Counted from the stretch's first letter, positions 1 to 9,533 are shown. The stretch is 59,684 nucleotides of DNA from an uncultured Brevibacillus sp. (GCF_947502445.1 NZ_CANMZW010000037.1:1-59684), one strand, 5' to 3'. Notes: generated by a model not told the origin, from the letters alone. Made by a program: numbers and translations.

Positions 1-104
1 TGTTCAATACAGAGATCATCTACTTGGAGCTGGTTAGACTTTTTTAAAAGTGTCCTTTACAAAGGGTACATTTTAAATATGCGCCTGCCTCTTTTGTATT
101 GACA

Positions 105-473
105 CTACTCTTCTTTTAAGTGATGCTGCAGCTTTTCCAGCAACCGACTCCACTCTACCGGTTTTGTATCAAAGTCGTCACAGCCTGCGGCCAATGCTGT
201 TTCACGATCGCTTGCCATCGCATGTGCTGTCAGAGCGATGATCGGGATGTGCTTCGTCTGTGGCCATGCTTTTAACTGACGTGTCGCGTCCCACCCATCC
301 AGTACTGGCAGGCTCAAATCCATTAAAATCAGGTCCGGTAGCTCGTGTTTTGCTGCTTCCACTCCTTCTTGACCATCCACGGCGATAATGACCTCGTAGC
401 CCTTTCGCATCAACCGACGTGAGAGCATGTCACGATTCATTTCGTTATCTTCTACAAGCAGTATTTTACGCAT
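105..473 (-). CDS. Stand-alone CheY-like response regulator
   Basis: A single receiver domain of 122 residues with no output domain. The acidic pair is in LLVEDNEMNRD, the phosphoacceptor Asp is in LILMDLSLPVLDG, the conserved Thr is in IIALTAHA and the Lys is in FDTKPVE. The start codon overlaps the 3' end of the upstream hybrid kinase gene, so the two are translationally coupled. By family knowledge such proteins act as phosphate shuttles or protein-protein switches; the hybrid kinase upstream is the likely phosphodonor (inference). It is the last gene of a three-gene minus-strand operon. The output target is not visible. Confidence 0.93.
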   Translation of the reverse strand: MRKILLVEDNEMNRDMLSRRLMRKGYEVIIAVDGQEGVEAAKHELPDLILMDLSLPVLDGWDATRQLKAWPQTKHIPIIALTAHAMASDRETALAAGCDDFDTKPVEWSRLLEKLQHHLKEE

Positions 474-2235
474 CTTTAACCTCGGTTATCGTTTTTTTCC
501 CTACTAGAGAAGCGATCATTAAAGCACGAATTTCATGGAGCAAAGCTTCCCGCTGGAAGCTCCCCTTTTGTACGATTCTCTCTACGTATCCATTTAGTCG
601 CAGTCGATCCTCCGCTGAAATGCTCTTGGCTGTCACGACCACAACCGGAATGGAGCGCCATTCTTCACGTTTGCGCAGCTCGGTTACGAATTCGAAGCCA
701 TCCATGTTCGGCATCATTAAATCGAGAAGGATCAACTGGGGAAGCTCCTCAGCCACGCTTTCCAAAGCAATCCGTCCATCTCCAGCCCGTTTTACCCGAT
801 AGCCTTCTTTTTCGAGCATTTTGGTCATCATGTGACTGGTCGTGTCATCATCCTCGATCACCAGCACTGTCTTGGTGTGGCGCTCTGGCAGATGCTTGTC
901 CAAAACGGACACGAGCTTGTCGCGATAAACCGGCTTAACCAAAAATTCGGAGGCACCCAAAGCATATCCTACATTTTTGTCGTCGGTCATGGAAATCATG
1001 ATAACCGGGATGCTCGCTAGCTCCGGATCATTTTTTAATGCAGTCAAGACGCTCCAGCCGTCCATTCCCGGCATCAGTACGTCTAGTGAAATCAGGGAAG
1101 GTCGCAGCTCTCTAGCCAAGCGAATACCTTCTTGCCCATTTGACGCAAGCACGACAGAGCAGTCTTCCTTGCTCAAAAAGCGTTGCATCAGCTGGAGCAT
1201 CGCTGGATCGTCATCGATTACTAGCACAATTTGGCTCCCTGCCTGTACCTGTACCGGGAATGGAGTAGCTACGGGCAACGCTTCGTCCCGATGCTCGCTT
1301 CGAGTCGGCAGCCAGACGATAAACGTCGTACCTTTTCCGAGCTCACTATCGACCGTAATGGTCCCACCCATGTATTGGCACAGTCTTTTGCTGATAGCCA
1401 GACCCAATCCCGTGCCGCCATATTTGCGGGTGGTAGAGGAGTCAGCTTGCTTGAATGCTAAAAAAATGTGCTCGATCTGCTCCTGTGACATGCCGATCCC
1501 TGAATCTGTTACGGCTATACTGATTCCTGGCGTTCCTGCTTGGGCTTCATGTCTGACAGTCAGCGAGATCGTACCGTTTTGGGTAAATTTGCTCGCATTG
1601 CTCAGCAGATTGAACAGGATTTGCCTGAACTTGGTTATATCTGTCTCGATCGTTCCCTCTGGATACTCCACTTCCAGTTGATTGTGATTTGCCTCTACTA
1701 ATGGTGTAACCGTCGTCAGTACCTCTTCAATCATCTCGGGAATATCGACGTTCTCCAAAAACAAGTCCATTTTGCCTGCTTCAATCTTGGAAAGATCGAG
1801 TATGTCATTAATGAGAGAGAGCAGATGCTTTCCCGCGTGGTGGATTTTGCCCAGATCATCTGCAAAGCTCTGTTCGTTCATATCCTCTGCTTCTTCCTTC
1901 AGCATTTCACTGTAGCCGAGAATCGCGTTTAATGGCGTTCGTAATTCATGACTCATATTGGCTAGAAACTGGCTTTTGATGTGACTTGCCGCGACCGCTT
2001 CATCACGCGCTTTGGACAGCTCTGCCGTACGCTCATTGACCAACTCTTCCAATTGATCATTTAATTCTTGGAGTTCTTGATTGACGTAATAAATCTCCCG
2101 CGTCTTCTGTTCAGCGATTTCTTCTGCTTCCTTGCGGGCTTTTTTCTCACGCTCAAGCTGCCTGCGCAGAAGGTCTATTTCCTGCATCCCGTCACTTCCG
2201 TTCTGTGAGGATAAACCGAGCGGCCGTTCCTTCAT
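466..2235 (-). CDS. Soluble hybrid histidine kinase with two receiver domains
   Basis: 589 residues. An N-terminal coiled coil (about 18-85) precedes a HisKA domain with the phospho-His at H96 in NMSHELRTPLNAI. The HATPase domain shows an N-box (NLLSNASKFTQNG), a G1 box (TDSGIGM) and a G2 box (GGTGLGLAIS). Two receiver domains follow (about 335-450 and 458-572), with phospho-Asp in SLDVLMPGMDG and LLDLMMPNMDG. There is no membrane segment and no recognisable sensor domain, so it probably takes its signal through the coiled coil or through a partner. The start codon overlaps the stop of the HD-GYP gene (ATGA), and its end overlaps the stand-alone receiver gene. Together they look like a phosphorelay that includes a c-di-GMP hydrolase. 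Confidence 0.94.
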   Translation of the reverse strand: MKERPLGLSSQNGSDGMQEIDLLRRQLEREKKARKEAEEIAEQKTREIYYVNQELQELNDQLEELVNERTAELSKARDEAVAASHIKSQFLANMSHELRTPLNAILGYSEMLKEEAEDMNEQSFADDLGKIHHAGKHLLSLINDILDLSKIEAGKMDLFLENVDIPEMIEEVLTTVTPLVEANHNQLEVEYPEGTIETDITKFRQILFNLLSNASKFTQNGTISLTVRHEAQAGTPGISIAVTDSGIGMSQEQIEHIFLAFKQADSSTTRKYGGTGLGLAISKRLCQYMGGTITVDSELGKGTTFIVWLPTRSEHRDEALPVATPFPVQVQAGSQIVLVIDDDPAMLQLMQRFLSKEDCSVVLASNGQEGIRLARELRPSLISLDVLMPGMDGWSVLTALKNDPELASIPVIMISMTDDKNVGYALGASEFLVKPVYRDKLVSVLDKHLPERHTKTVLVIEDDDTTSHMMTKMLEKEGYRVKRAGDGRIALESVAEELPQLILLDLMMPNMDGFEFVTELRKREEWRSIPVVVVTAKSISAEDRLRLNGYVERIVQKGSFQREALLHEIRALMIASLVGKKTITEVKDA

Positions 2236-3305
2236 CGGTACATCGTCCCTTCTACCTCTGGGATCGAGGACTGTTTTTCTTCCCCCACAAGCTGGAGGAA
2301 AACATCAACCAATTGCGGATCAAAATGCGCTCCACGCTGCTTCTTTATTTCCGCTAACGCTTCTTGTCGCGTCCAGGCTCGTTTATATGGGCGCTCATTC
2401 GTCAGCGCATCGTAAAAATCAGCCAATGCAACGATTCTGCCAGCCAGCGGGATATCTTCTCCCTTTAGCCCATTTGGATACCCAGTTCCATCCCACTTTT
2501 CGTGATGGGTCATCGCGATCGTCTGCGCCAGCTGTAGCACTGAAAACTGGCTTCCTTCCAAAATACTTGCACCAATGGTCGTATGTTCCTTCATTCGCTG
2601 GAATTCCTCAGCTGTAAATCTGCCGGGCTTCAGCAAAATTTCATCAGGGATTCCGATTTTTCCGATATCATGCAGCGGTGTCGCCCGTTTAATTAATCGT
2701 ACCTCCTGTGACGACAAACCAAGAGCTGCTGCGATTTCTTCTGCCATCTGAGCCACACGAACCGTATGTTGACCCGTATCATCATCGCGGAATTCTGATG
2801 TACGAGCCAGCAACTGTAAAATTTCATTCTTTGCTTTCTCAAGCTCCATTGTTCGTTCCTGTACACGTTGCTCCAATCGATGATTTTGATCCTGCAGCTG
2901 CATATGGTAGAATCTCGTACGCAGCAAGTTGTTAATCCTGAGCACTACCTCCGTTTTATCCAGTGGCTTGGTCAGGAAATCATTCGCTCCCAAATGAAGG
3001 GCCTCTTTCTTCGCCTCCTGTGTCACATCGGCAGTCAGCACCAGCGTTGGCAAGTAGTCGCCCTCTGGTTTGAGCTCCTGCAATCTTTTCAAAAGAGTAA
3101 ACCCGTCCATTTCGGGCATATGTAAATCAATCAGGATTATATCTGGCTGGAGCTCTTTGTACAGCGGCTCCATCTGCTTCGGGTCAGTCGTACAGTGCAA
3201 ATGAGTAAAACCCGATCGCCGAAGGATACGTTCTAGCAAGCTAAGATTATATTCCTGGTCATCAACAATCAGAAAGGTTGCATTCGTTCTCCATACTTCA
3301 TTCAT
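2232..3305 (-). CDS. Response regulator with HD-GYP c-di-GMP phosphodiesterase output
   Basis: 357 residues. The N-terminal receiver domain (about 10-125) has its phospho-Asp in IILIDLHMPEMDG. A coiled coil (about 135-160) links it to an HD-GYP domain. Metal and catalytic signatures are HDIGK (in TPLHDIGKIGIP), a later HH in MTHHEKWDG, and the GYP motif in GTGYPNGLKG. HD-GYP proteins hydrolyse cyclic di-GMP in the cytoplasm; all usual residues look intact, so it is probably active. It is the first gene of the signalling operon. A PilZ-containing glycan synthase near 22.7-24.5 kb is a possible downstream beneficiary of c-di-GMP changes (inference). Confidence 0.94.
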   Translation of the reverse strand: MNEVWRTNATFLIVDDQEYNLSLLERILRRSGFTHLHCTTDPKQMEPLYKELQPDIILIDLHMPEMDGFTLLKRLQELKPEGDYLPTLVLTADVTQEAKKEALHLGANDFLTKPLDKTEVVLRINNLLRTRFYHMQLQDQNHRLEQRVQERTMELEKAKNEILQLLARTSEFRDDDTGQHTVRVAQMAEEIAAALGLSSQEVRLIKRATPLHDIGKIGIPDEILLKPGRFTAEEFQRMKEHTTIGASILEGSQFSVLQLAQTIAMTHHEKWDGTGYPNGLKGEDIPLAGRIVALADFYDALTNERPYKRAWTRQEALAEIKKQRGAHFDPQLVDVFLQLVGEEKQSSIPEVEGTMYR

Positions 3306-3456
3306 GTCTCATCCTCATCCCATCTTGGTCTCTCTTGTGAACTAGGATGCTAGTCTAGTAGACGCATGTTAGACCTAACCAAAAGCTGCTGTTTTCACGG
3401 TTTACGCTCTGATTATAAGCGATTACCAGGACTTCTTACACAGGTTTTTCCTCACA

Positions 3457-3482
3457 GAAAAAAGAGACCTATCTCAGGCCCC
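3457..3482 (-). terminator. Weak terminator after the 3.5 kb regulator gene
   Basis: Read on the minus strand, GGCCT and AGGTC form a short stem (one G-T pair) around a 5-nt loop, followed by TCTTTTTTC. It lies just after the stop of the regulator gene that ends at 3484. The stem is short, so the call is tentative. Confidence 0.4.
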
Positions 3483-3483
3483 T

Positions 3484-4051
3484 TTAGTCTTCTTCAGCAA
3501 CTCGCATCTCGGCATTTCCCAAAATCTCCATAAAATTGGATACCGCGATGTTCAAATGACGGTAAAAGGTAGCTCTGCTCATATTACACGATCGGGCAGC
3601 TGCAATCGGATTATGTGGATGAACCGACAAGCGATCTAATGTGAGAAGTCCCACCAGTTCATCTCGGCTGAATCCAGGAAGCTGGTTGGTCGCCGCTCCG
3701 AGTACAGCATAATACGAATCTGCCTGGTCGTGTTCACACAGCAATTCATGTGGTTCATAACATTCCGCCATTTCTGCCGGAAAATATTTGCTCATAAGCT
3801 CGCTTGTAGCTTTGTGGATCATTACCCCGATGAACATTCCAATCGGTAGTCCATCTGCTCCACGCAGGACAGCAATGCTTTCTGGGAAACGAATAGCCAG
3901 CTCACTTGGAAAATCATGGTAGTTCTCACTCTGCCATGGATCTACGCTGTACTCGCACCATTGACGCAAGAATTCGTGCAGCACAGGTAAATCTTCTTCG
4001 ACATGAATGGATTAGGTCCCTGACTTCCAAAACAGGCTGTTGGCGCTCCAT
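3484..4051 (-). pseudogene. Probable transcriptional regulator with a one-base frameshift near its start
   Basis: The open part runs from a GTG at 3984 to 3484 (166 residues). Residues about 115-150 look like a helix-turn-helix (NPIAAARSCNMSRATFYRHL). The GTG has no good ribosome site. In contrast an ATG at 4051 has a strong one (AGGGAGAGGACT) and opens a short frame, MERQQPVLEVRDLIH, that flows into HVEEDLPVLHEFLRQW if one base is removed near 4004-4010. I infer a +1 frameshift, either a real lesion or a sequencing error. I do not recognise the family of the N-terminal part. The alternative is a genuine GTG start at 3984. It lies between the signalling operon and the RND pump, on the same strand as both. 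Confidence 0.55.
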
Positions 4052-4248
4052 AGTCCTCTCCCTTTACTTCATTGCTTTTGCGATCGCTACTTGCTCCAGG
4101 CTCTCGTCCATATCCGCTACAAACTGTTCCAGTATCGCATCGTCATGTGCTATCGAGATGGCATGATGCAAGAGACAGTTAGGAGAAATCAAAAAGCATC
4201 TTCGTGTGAACTCAGCTAGACATTTAATAAAGTATGTTACCGATAAAC

Positions 4249-4279
4249 AAAAAAACCCGGACATTATTTTTGCCCGGGC
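4249..4279 (-). terminator. Terminator of the RND efflux operon
   Basis: On the minus strand CCCGG and CCGGG pair across a 13-nt AT-rich loop and are followed by seven T residues. It sits 18 bases past the permease stop codon. Confidence 0.85.
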
Positions 4280-4296
4280 TTCTTACATTGCTGTGA

Positions 4297-7200
4297 CTAT
4301 CCACTTATATTTTTCGCCAGCTTTTGATTTCTTTTCTCTTTTTGCCTCATCCGCCTTTGCTCCATGACAGTGTAGAACGATGGGACGACAACCAGCGTGA
4401 ACATGGTTGAGAAAAAGAGACCAGAAATGATCGTCACAGCGAGCGGCTTGAACAGTTCATCTCCGGAAATCGCGAGTGGAAGCAGTCCGGCGATAGCTGT
4501 CATCGAGGTCAGCAAAATGGGTCTGAAGCGGGCTTCTCCTGCCTCAATAACTGCTTCCCTGAGTGCTAAGCCACGCTTGCGTGCCTGCTCGATAAACTCG
4601 ACAAGAACGATGCCGTTACGCACGACGATTCCTGATAGGGAGACGATCCCCATCATCGTCATGAAACCAAGCGGTGTGCGCGTCACGAATAGACCAATCA
4701 AACTGCCCGAAATAGCCAGATAGACGGTACTCATGACCAGCACCGGGATGCGCAGTGAATAGAACTGCATCGCAATCAGGATGACGATGAGGAACACGAC
4801 GATAATTGACAGCTTCCCCATATCGATGAAGACCTCCACCTGTGCCGAGGTTTCCCCGTCATACTCCAGGAAATATCCATCAGGCAAAGGTATTTGGGCC
4901 AGCAGTGGCTTGATTTCCTTCATGACCTCTGTAGCCGTACGGCCTGCCAGCTCACCTGTAATGGAAATCGTTCGATCCAGGTTTTTGTGCGGAATGTTTT
5001 GCACGCTAAAAGAAGGCTGTATCGTAACCAGCGAAGTCAGCGGAATCAGCTCTCCCTTTGCACTCGTAACAGAGAATTGCTGAAAGGCATCGATCCCGGC
5101 CTGCTCGTCTTTTTGCAAGTAGAGCGTAATGTCGGTCAACTGCTTGCCATCATCAAATTCGCTGACCTTTATTCCCTCACTCGCCAACCTGAGGGTACGC
5201 GACAAATCCGCCGCTGTCACACGATAACGCTCCATCATCGCCTGATTGGTTTCAAACGCAATGGAGTAGCGGTCTACGCCGAGATCGTCCTGCATGTCAG
5301 TAATCCCTTCGACTTTGACCACCTTCTCCTGAATCTTTTGGGACAGCTCTCGCAGTGTCGTAATATTCTCCCCATACACACGGATCACCACAGGCTTGCC
5401 CACTGATGGCCCTGTCTGCAGGCTGCGTGGAACAATAACTGCCTCCGGAAACTGCTTTTGGATAGCTGCCATCGTTTCATTTTGCAGGATATGGGTGGTT
5501 GTCTTCTTCTTGTCAAACCGAACAATCATCTGTCCGATGTTGACACCATTGCCCGCCCCCGTATTGCTTCCAAAGATTTTCGGCGCGCTGCCTCCGGCAA
5601 AGGCGCTCACGTTCCATACCCCTTCTGCCTTGGAAAATTTCTCGGACGCCTGCTGTATGACTTTGTTCGTCTCATCCAGGCTACTGCCATAAGGTAATTT
5701 CACATTGACCAGAAGCACATCGCGATCTGCGACCGGAAAAAGCTCAATTGGCGTCAACGGAATTAAAAAGTAAGCCAGCGTACTGATCAATACAGCGATC
5801 ATTCCAGTGCGTAGCGGCTTTTTCAGCAGCCGCGGAAGCACTCGCTGCGAATACCAGCGTGAGAGCTGAATTAGTTGTTTCCCCAACAATCCGGCTGGCT
5901 TGCGCTCATCCAGCTTGACGCGCCTGCGCTCCTCGCTCCACCGCCGAAAAATCGGAATGATCGTCAACGACATGACCATCGAAGCAATCATCGAAACAAT
6001 AATAATGACAGGAATCGGACGTACAAAAGCACCGGAGCCGCCACTCAGAAACAGCAGCGGTCCAAACGAGGCTACCGTCGCCAGCGTAGCTGTCACAATC
6101 GAAATAGATACTTCCTTGGCACCCAGCGCTGCTGCGCGGTACGGCTTTTCTCCCAGCTTGACAAGACGGCGCTCGATATTGTCATTCACCACAACCGCAT
6201 CGTCAACGAGAATGCCCAGCACGATAATCAGGCCAACAATCGTAATCTGGTTCAACGTCACCTCGAAGAACGGCAGAAAAATCATTCCGGTGGCAAGTGA
6301 AATCGGAATCGCCAGAGCAACCATGAGCGAGGTAGTGAAATTCAGCCCCAATGTACAAACGACGAGCACAGCCACAACGGCAATCAGCATTTCACGCCAC
6401 AAGTCGCTGAAAATTTCATTGATGCGCTCGTTTTGTGTGTAGAGGGACTCTGCCGTTGCCCATACCGGCAGGGTCGCGCTCAGCTTTTCTACCTTCGCAT
6501 CAATTAGCTTTTGCAGACCGGGAATATTCGTTTTTTGTTCTGCCATCAGGCTGATCGATAGTGCAGGCCTGTTATTGTGATAAACGCGATAATCCGCGTC
6601 CTTTGTTGTGTAGTTTACCTCTGCAATTTGCTTCAAATAGATGGGGTTTCCATGTTTTGCGTAGCCAACAACGACCTGCTCTAGTCCGCTCAAGTCTCTC
6701 AGCTCGGTCATTTTTAATTCGTACGTGCGGTAGTCGATCGTATAGTTGCCCAGTGGAGAGGTTTCATTTGCTGCTTTGATCGCTGCCTGCACTTGTGCCC
6801 AACCCAGCTTTTCAACTTGCAGCTTTATTGGGTCGAGCTTGATTTCGATCTCCTGCTCGGGCAGTCCCTCAACCGTCACATTGGCCACCCCGGGGATTTT
6901 GCCGAGCTGATTTTTCCATACCGTCATCGTCTCACGCAGCTGGCCAAGCTGGCTGAACGAATCGGCTGTAATCATAAAGGTCTGGGCAAACATCCTGCCC
7001 ATGTCGTCATTTACGACTGGTTGCCTGGCATCGACGGGCAAAAATGCCTCCGCATCCTTTACCTTTTTACGCAGCTCATCCCATTTTTCTTTAGGGTCCA
7101 CCCCGTTATTCGTCTCCACCGTAATGACGGAGATACCTGGCTGTGACCCGGAAGTGATCGATTTCAGTCCCTGGATTTCCTTAATCCTTTCCTCAATCTC

Positions 7201-7389
7201 TTTGGTGACGGTTTGTTCTACGCGCTCTGCCGATGCGCCTGGCATGGCGGTAGTAACAGAAGCACGATTCACCGCGATTTCAGGAATCTCCTGATGGGGC
7301 AGCTGAAAAAAGCTCAGCACTCCTACAAAAATAATCATCATAAAAAACAGCAGTGTGATCTTTTGTTTACGAATAAAGAATTCAATCAT
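4297..7389 (-). CDS. RND-family efflux permease (AcrB/HAE1-like)
   Basis: 1030 residues, the usual length for the family. There is one N-terminal membrane helix (about 10-30), a first periplasmic-type domain, TM2-7 with the Asp-bearing helix GLIIVLGILVDDAVVVNDNIERR (the DD pair of the proton relay), a second porter domain, and TM8-12 ending in VVPSFYTVME. It is the proton-driven pump subunit and would act with the adaptor encoded immediately upstream, whose gene overlaps it by four bases (ATGA). Gram-positive bacteria lack an outer membrane, so it probably moves lipophilic compounds from the membrane outward; the substrate is unknown. The TetR gene and operators upstream suggest drug- or lipid-inducible expression. 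Confidence 0.95.
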   Translation of the reverse strand: MIEFFIRKQKITLLFFMMIIFVGVLSFFQLPHQEIPEIAVNRASVTTAMPGASAERVEQTVTKEIEERIKEIQGLKSITSGSQPGISVITVETNNGVDPKEKWDELRKKVKDAEAFLPVDARQPVVNDDMGRMFAQTFMITADSFSQLGQLRETMTVWKNQLGKIPGVANVTVEGLPEQEIEIKLDPIKLQVEKLGWAQVQAAIKAANETSPLGNYTIDYRTYELKMTELRDLSGLEQVVVGYAKHGNPIYLKQIAEVNYTTKDADYRVYHNNRPALSISLMAEQKTNIPGLQKLIDAKVEKLSATLPVWATAESLYTQNERINEIFSDLWREMLIAVVAVLVVCTLGLNFTTSLMVALAIPISLATGMIFLPFFEVTLNQITIVGLIIVLGILVDDAVVVNDNIERRLVKLGEKPYRAAALGAKEVSISIVTATLATVASFGPLLFLSGGSGAFVRPIPVIIIVSMIASMVMSLTIIPIFRRWSEERRRVKLDERKPAGLLGKQLIQLSRWYSQRVLPRLLKKPLRTGMIAVLISTLAYFLIPLTPIELFPVADRDVLLVNVKLPYGSSLDETNKVIQQASEKFSKAEGVWNVSAFAGGSAPKIFGSNTGAGNGVNIGQMIVRFDKKKTTTHILQNETMAAIQKQFPEAVIVPRSLQTGPSVGKPVVIRVYGENITTLRELSQKIQEKVVKVEGITDMQDDLGVDRYSIAFETNQAMMERYRVTAADLSRTLRLASEGIKVSEFDDGKQLTDITLYLQKDEQAGIDAFQQFSVTSAKGELIPLTSLVTIQPSFSVQNIPHKNLDRTISITGELAGRTATEVMKEIKPLLAQIPLPDGYFLEYDGETSAQVEVFIDMGKLSIIVVFLIVILIAMQFYSLRIPVLVMSTVYLAISGSLIGLFVTRTPLGFMTMMGIVSLSGIVVRNGIVLVEFIEQARKRGLALREAVIEAGEARFRPILLTSMTAIAGLLPLAISGDELFKPLAVTIISGLFFSTMFTLVVVPSFYTVMEQRRMRQKEKRNQKLAKNISG

Positions 7390-8621
7390 GGTTGCTCACC
7401 TGAAATCACATCGAGATCGTCACCATCAAAAAGCTGGTCGACTCCTTTTGTAATCACCAGATTGCCTACAGATAGACCCGATTGGATTTGCAGCTGGTTA
7501 TTTGCCATGATACCTAGTGTAACAGGAGTTTTTACCGCTTTCTTGTCTTTGGCGACAAATACATACGGCTGCTTCTCTCCCTTGCTGAGCACAGCCTCTA
7601 CAGGGACAAAGATACCTTTTGCCACAAATCTCTCCATGCTCGCTGATACGACCTGGCCGACCAGCCAATCACGTTGCGGATTCGGGATCACCACCTCGAC
7701 TGGCACGGTCCCGCTCTGCTGACTTACAGCAGGCAAAACGCGCTTTACCATTCCCACACGCTCCTGCTTGTACAAGCTTATTTTTACTTGATCTCCCTTT
7801 CTCCATAAACCAATTTCACGATCTGGCACAGAGAACTCGACTAGCAGTGCATCGACATTTCCGATTCGATAAACAGCACTTCCCGTGGATGCCAGCTGTC
7901 CCACTGCGGTCATCTTTTCCAGTACGACTCCCGAGATAGGGGCTGTCAACTGTGCTTTTGACTGAGATAATGCAGCACGCTGCTGCCCCACGACTGCCTG
8001 CTGATACACGCCTGCAGTTTGCTGTCTGACTTCCTGGCGCGGTCCATTTTTTACGAGCGCATAGGCTTGCTCGGCATTTTCCCAGTCCTTTTGGGCGAGA
8101 GCCATGCGGTTTTGGACGGTCTCCAAATCGTTTTGGGACAAGGCTCCCTGACGAAACAGCTCCTCGGATCGCTGTAGATCTGCTTTTGCTTTCTCCAGAT
8201 TTACCTTGGACTTTTCCAGCGCATTTTGGGATTGTATGAGCTCTTCCTCACGCGCTCCATTGTTGACCTGAGCAAGCTGTGCCTGTGCTTGCTGGACCGA
8301 TGCTGCTGCACTTGCCGCCTGCAGAGAAAGGTCGCGATTGTCTACACTGGCAAGCAAGCTACCCTGCGTAACATAATCTCCTTCCTCCACCGCAAGCGCG
8401 ACGATTCGACCATTTGTCTCAAAAGCAGCCTGCGTCTCCTCGCTCGGCTTCAGGACGCCTGACCATTTGGAGACCTGGACCGGTGAATCTTCCTTCACTT
8501 GTATCACCGCCACCCGTTTGCCAATCGCCTGCTCGACTTCCGCTTCTTTCGGGGCAGGACCACAAGCACTAAGCAGCATGACTGCTACCAGCGCGATCAC
8601 ACCCTGTTTACGTTGCTTCAA
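7386..8621 (-). CDS. RND efflux adaptor lipoprotein (membrane fusion protein)
   Basis: About 411 residues from a TTG start at 8621, which has AAGAAGGG eight bases upstream; longer readings to 8681 lack a ribosome site. The N-terminus is a lipoprotein signal with lipobox LLSAC. Next come a biotinyl-lipoyl half-motif (EEGDYVTQGSLLASVD), a long coiled-coil hairpin rich in Ala, Gln and Glu (about 90-215), the second lipoyl half (LTAPISGVVLEKMTAVGQ) and beta-barrel and membrane-proximal domains. The MFP family links RND pumps to their exit path. Its stop overlaps the permease start, so the two form one operon. Confidence 0.94.
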   Translation of the reverse strand: MKQRKQGVIALVAVMLLSACGPAPKEAEVEQAIGKRVAVIQVKEDSPVQVSKWSGVLKPSEETQAAFETNGRIVALAVEEGDYVTQGSLLASVDNRDLSLQAASAAASVQQAQAQLAQVNNGAREEELIQSQNALEKSKVNLEKAKADLQRSEELFRQGALSQNDLETVQNRMALAQKDWENAEQAYALVKNGPRQEVRQQTAGVYQQAVVGQQRAALSQSKAQLTAPISGVVLEKMTAVGQLASTGSAVYRIGNVDALLVEFSVPDREIGLWRKGDQVKISLYKQERVGMVKRVLPAVSQQSGTVPVEVVIPNPQRDWLVGQVVSASMERFVAKGIFVPVEAVLSKGEKQPYVFVAKDKKAVKTPVTLGIMANNQLQIQSGLSVGNLVITKGVDQLFDGDDLDVISGEQP

Positions 8622-8854
8622 TCTCGATCCCTTCTTTCCCTTTTGAAAACCTGTCCACAAAAGACATGGAGCAACCACCAACAGAAAACCGAATGTTCGG
8701 AATTATCGACTTGGTAGAACGTCTGCAGCTTTCTTGTTCATTTCGAAATCTTTTGTATGATATGTTTCATTTTATATATGTAAAGTATAGGCTTCCTCTC
8801 TCAAAAGTCTATGTCTTCCTTGTGTCAACTTTGTCCCGTATAAAAAGCCTTTTA

Positions 8855-8936
8855 CTGACACTTATGTCGGATTAGACAAAAAAAGAAAGACACAAATGTC
8901 AGTGCAATTATTTCACACTCCCGACACTAGTGTCAA
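8855..8936. promoter_or_regulatory. Three palindromic operators for the TetR-type repressor
   Basis: Three related 12-bp dyads are visible: GACACTTATGTC (8857-8868), GACACAAATGTC (8889-8900) and GACACTAGTGTC (8923-8934, a perfect palindrome). Their centres are 32 and 34 bp apart, close to three helical turns, so all would face the same side of the DNA. They lie between the TetR gene and the pump operon, upstream of the adaptor start. A likely use is cooperative repression of the pump by the adjacent TetR protein (inference). Confidence 0.75.
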
Positions 8937-8939
8937 TTT

Positions 8940-9533
8940 CTACGTTGTAGCAGCATTGTGACCGCTTGGCACCCCATAGCCTTCCATTAGGACGTTAAAA
9001 ATCAGGCTGTTCCAATCTGCCTCGGAGGTCTCGCGGCTTTTTGGTATTTGGATGGCTTGAAACAACAGGCTGGCCACAAGTGAACTCGGTATATCCGCAC
9101 GTATCGAGCCGACTTCCTTGCACGTTTCAATTACATCCGTCAGCATCCGATTCAGCGTATGATGCTGCTGCCGCAGTGTCGTCATCGACTTTTTGACATT
9201 GTCTGACGCTTCACCATTTACGAACGGCGCAAACAACAAAATCTGGTGGATATGCGCGTACTTCATAAATGACTCAAAAATGTGCCGCAGTTTTTGCATG
9301 GGCGTCTCCACATGCTCCAAGCCCTCGTATTCCGACATAATCGTATCCATCAGATGAACCATCAAGGACGCAATCAGCTCATCCTTATTGGAAAAGTATT
9401 CGTAAATCGTGCTTCGGCTCACATTTAGTTGATCAGACACCAATTTGAAGTGAAAGCCCGCGTAACCTTTTTCAATCAGGATTTTACCCGTCACCTCATA
9501 AAGCTCATCTATATGTATTTTTTGCCTTGCCAT
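8940..9533 (-). CDS. TetR/AcrR-family transcriptional regulator
   Basis: 197 residues. The N-terminal helix-turn-helix (about 8-55) shows the family pattern FKLVSDQLNVSRSTIYEYFSNKDEL. The remainder is an alpha-helical ligand-binding and dimerisation domain with no strong family match that I can name. It is transcribed in the same direction as the RND adaptor and permease and sits about 320 bases upstream of them. The three GACAC-N2-GTGTC-type dyads in that gap are the natural operators. It probably represses the pump until a pump substrate binds. The start ATG at 9533 gives a normal-length TetR protein. Confidence 0.93.
   Translation of the reverse strand: MARQKIHIDELYEVTGKILIEKGYAGFHFKLVSDQLNVSRSTIYEYFSNKDELIASLMVHLMDTIMSEYEGLEHVETPMQKLRHIFESFMKYAHIHQILLFAPFVNGEASDNVKKSMTTLRQQHHTLNRMLTDVIETCKEVGSIRADIPSSLVASLLFQAIQIPKSRETSEADWNSLIFNVLMEGYGVPSGHNAATT

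Noticed and set aside
3906..4166. Plus-strand frames opposite the minus-strand genes throughout 0-9 kb and 18-32 kb
   Set aside because: They are antisense shadows without ribosome sites or family motifs.
4064..4264. 66-codon minus-strand frame just upstream of the frameshifted regulator
   Set aside because: Its first half lies over the RND terminator and reads as random sequence; only the last 30 codons look protein-like. No ribosome site. At most a gene remnant.
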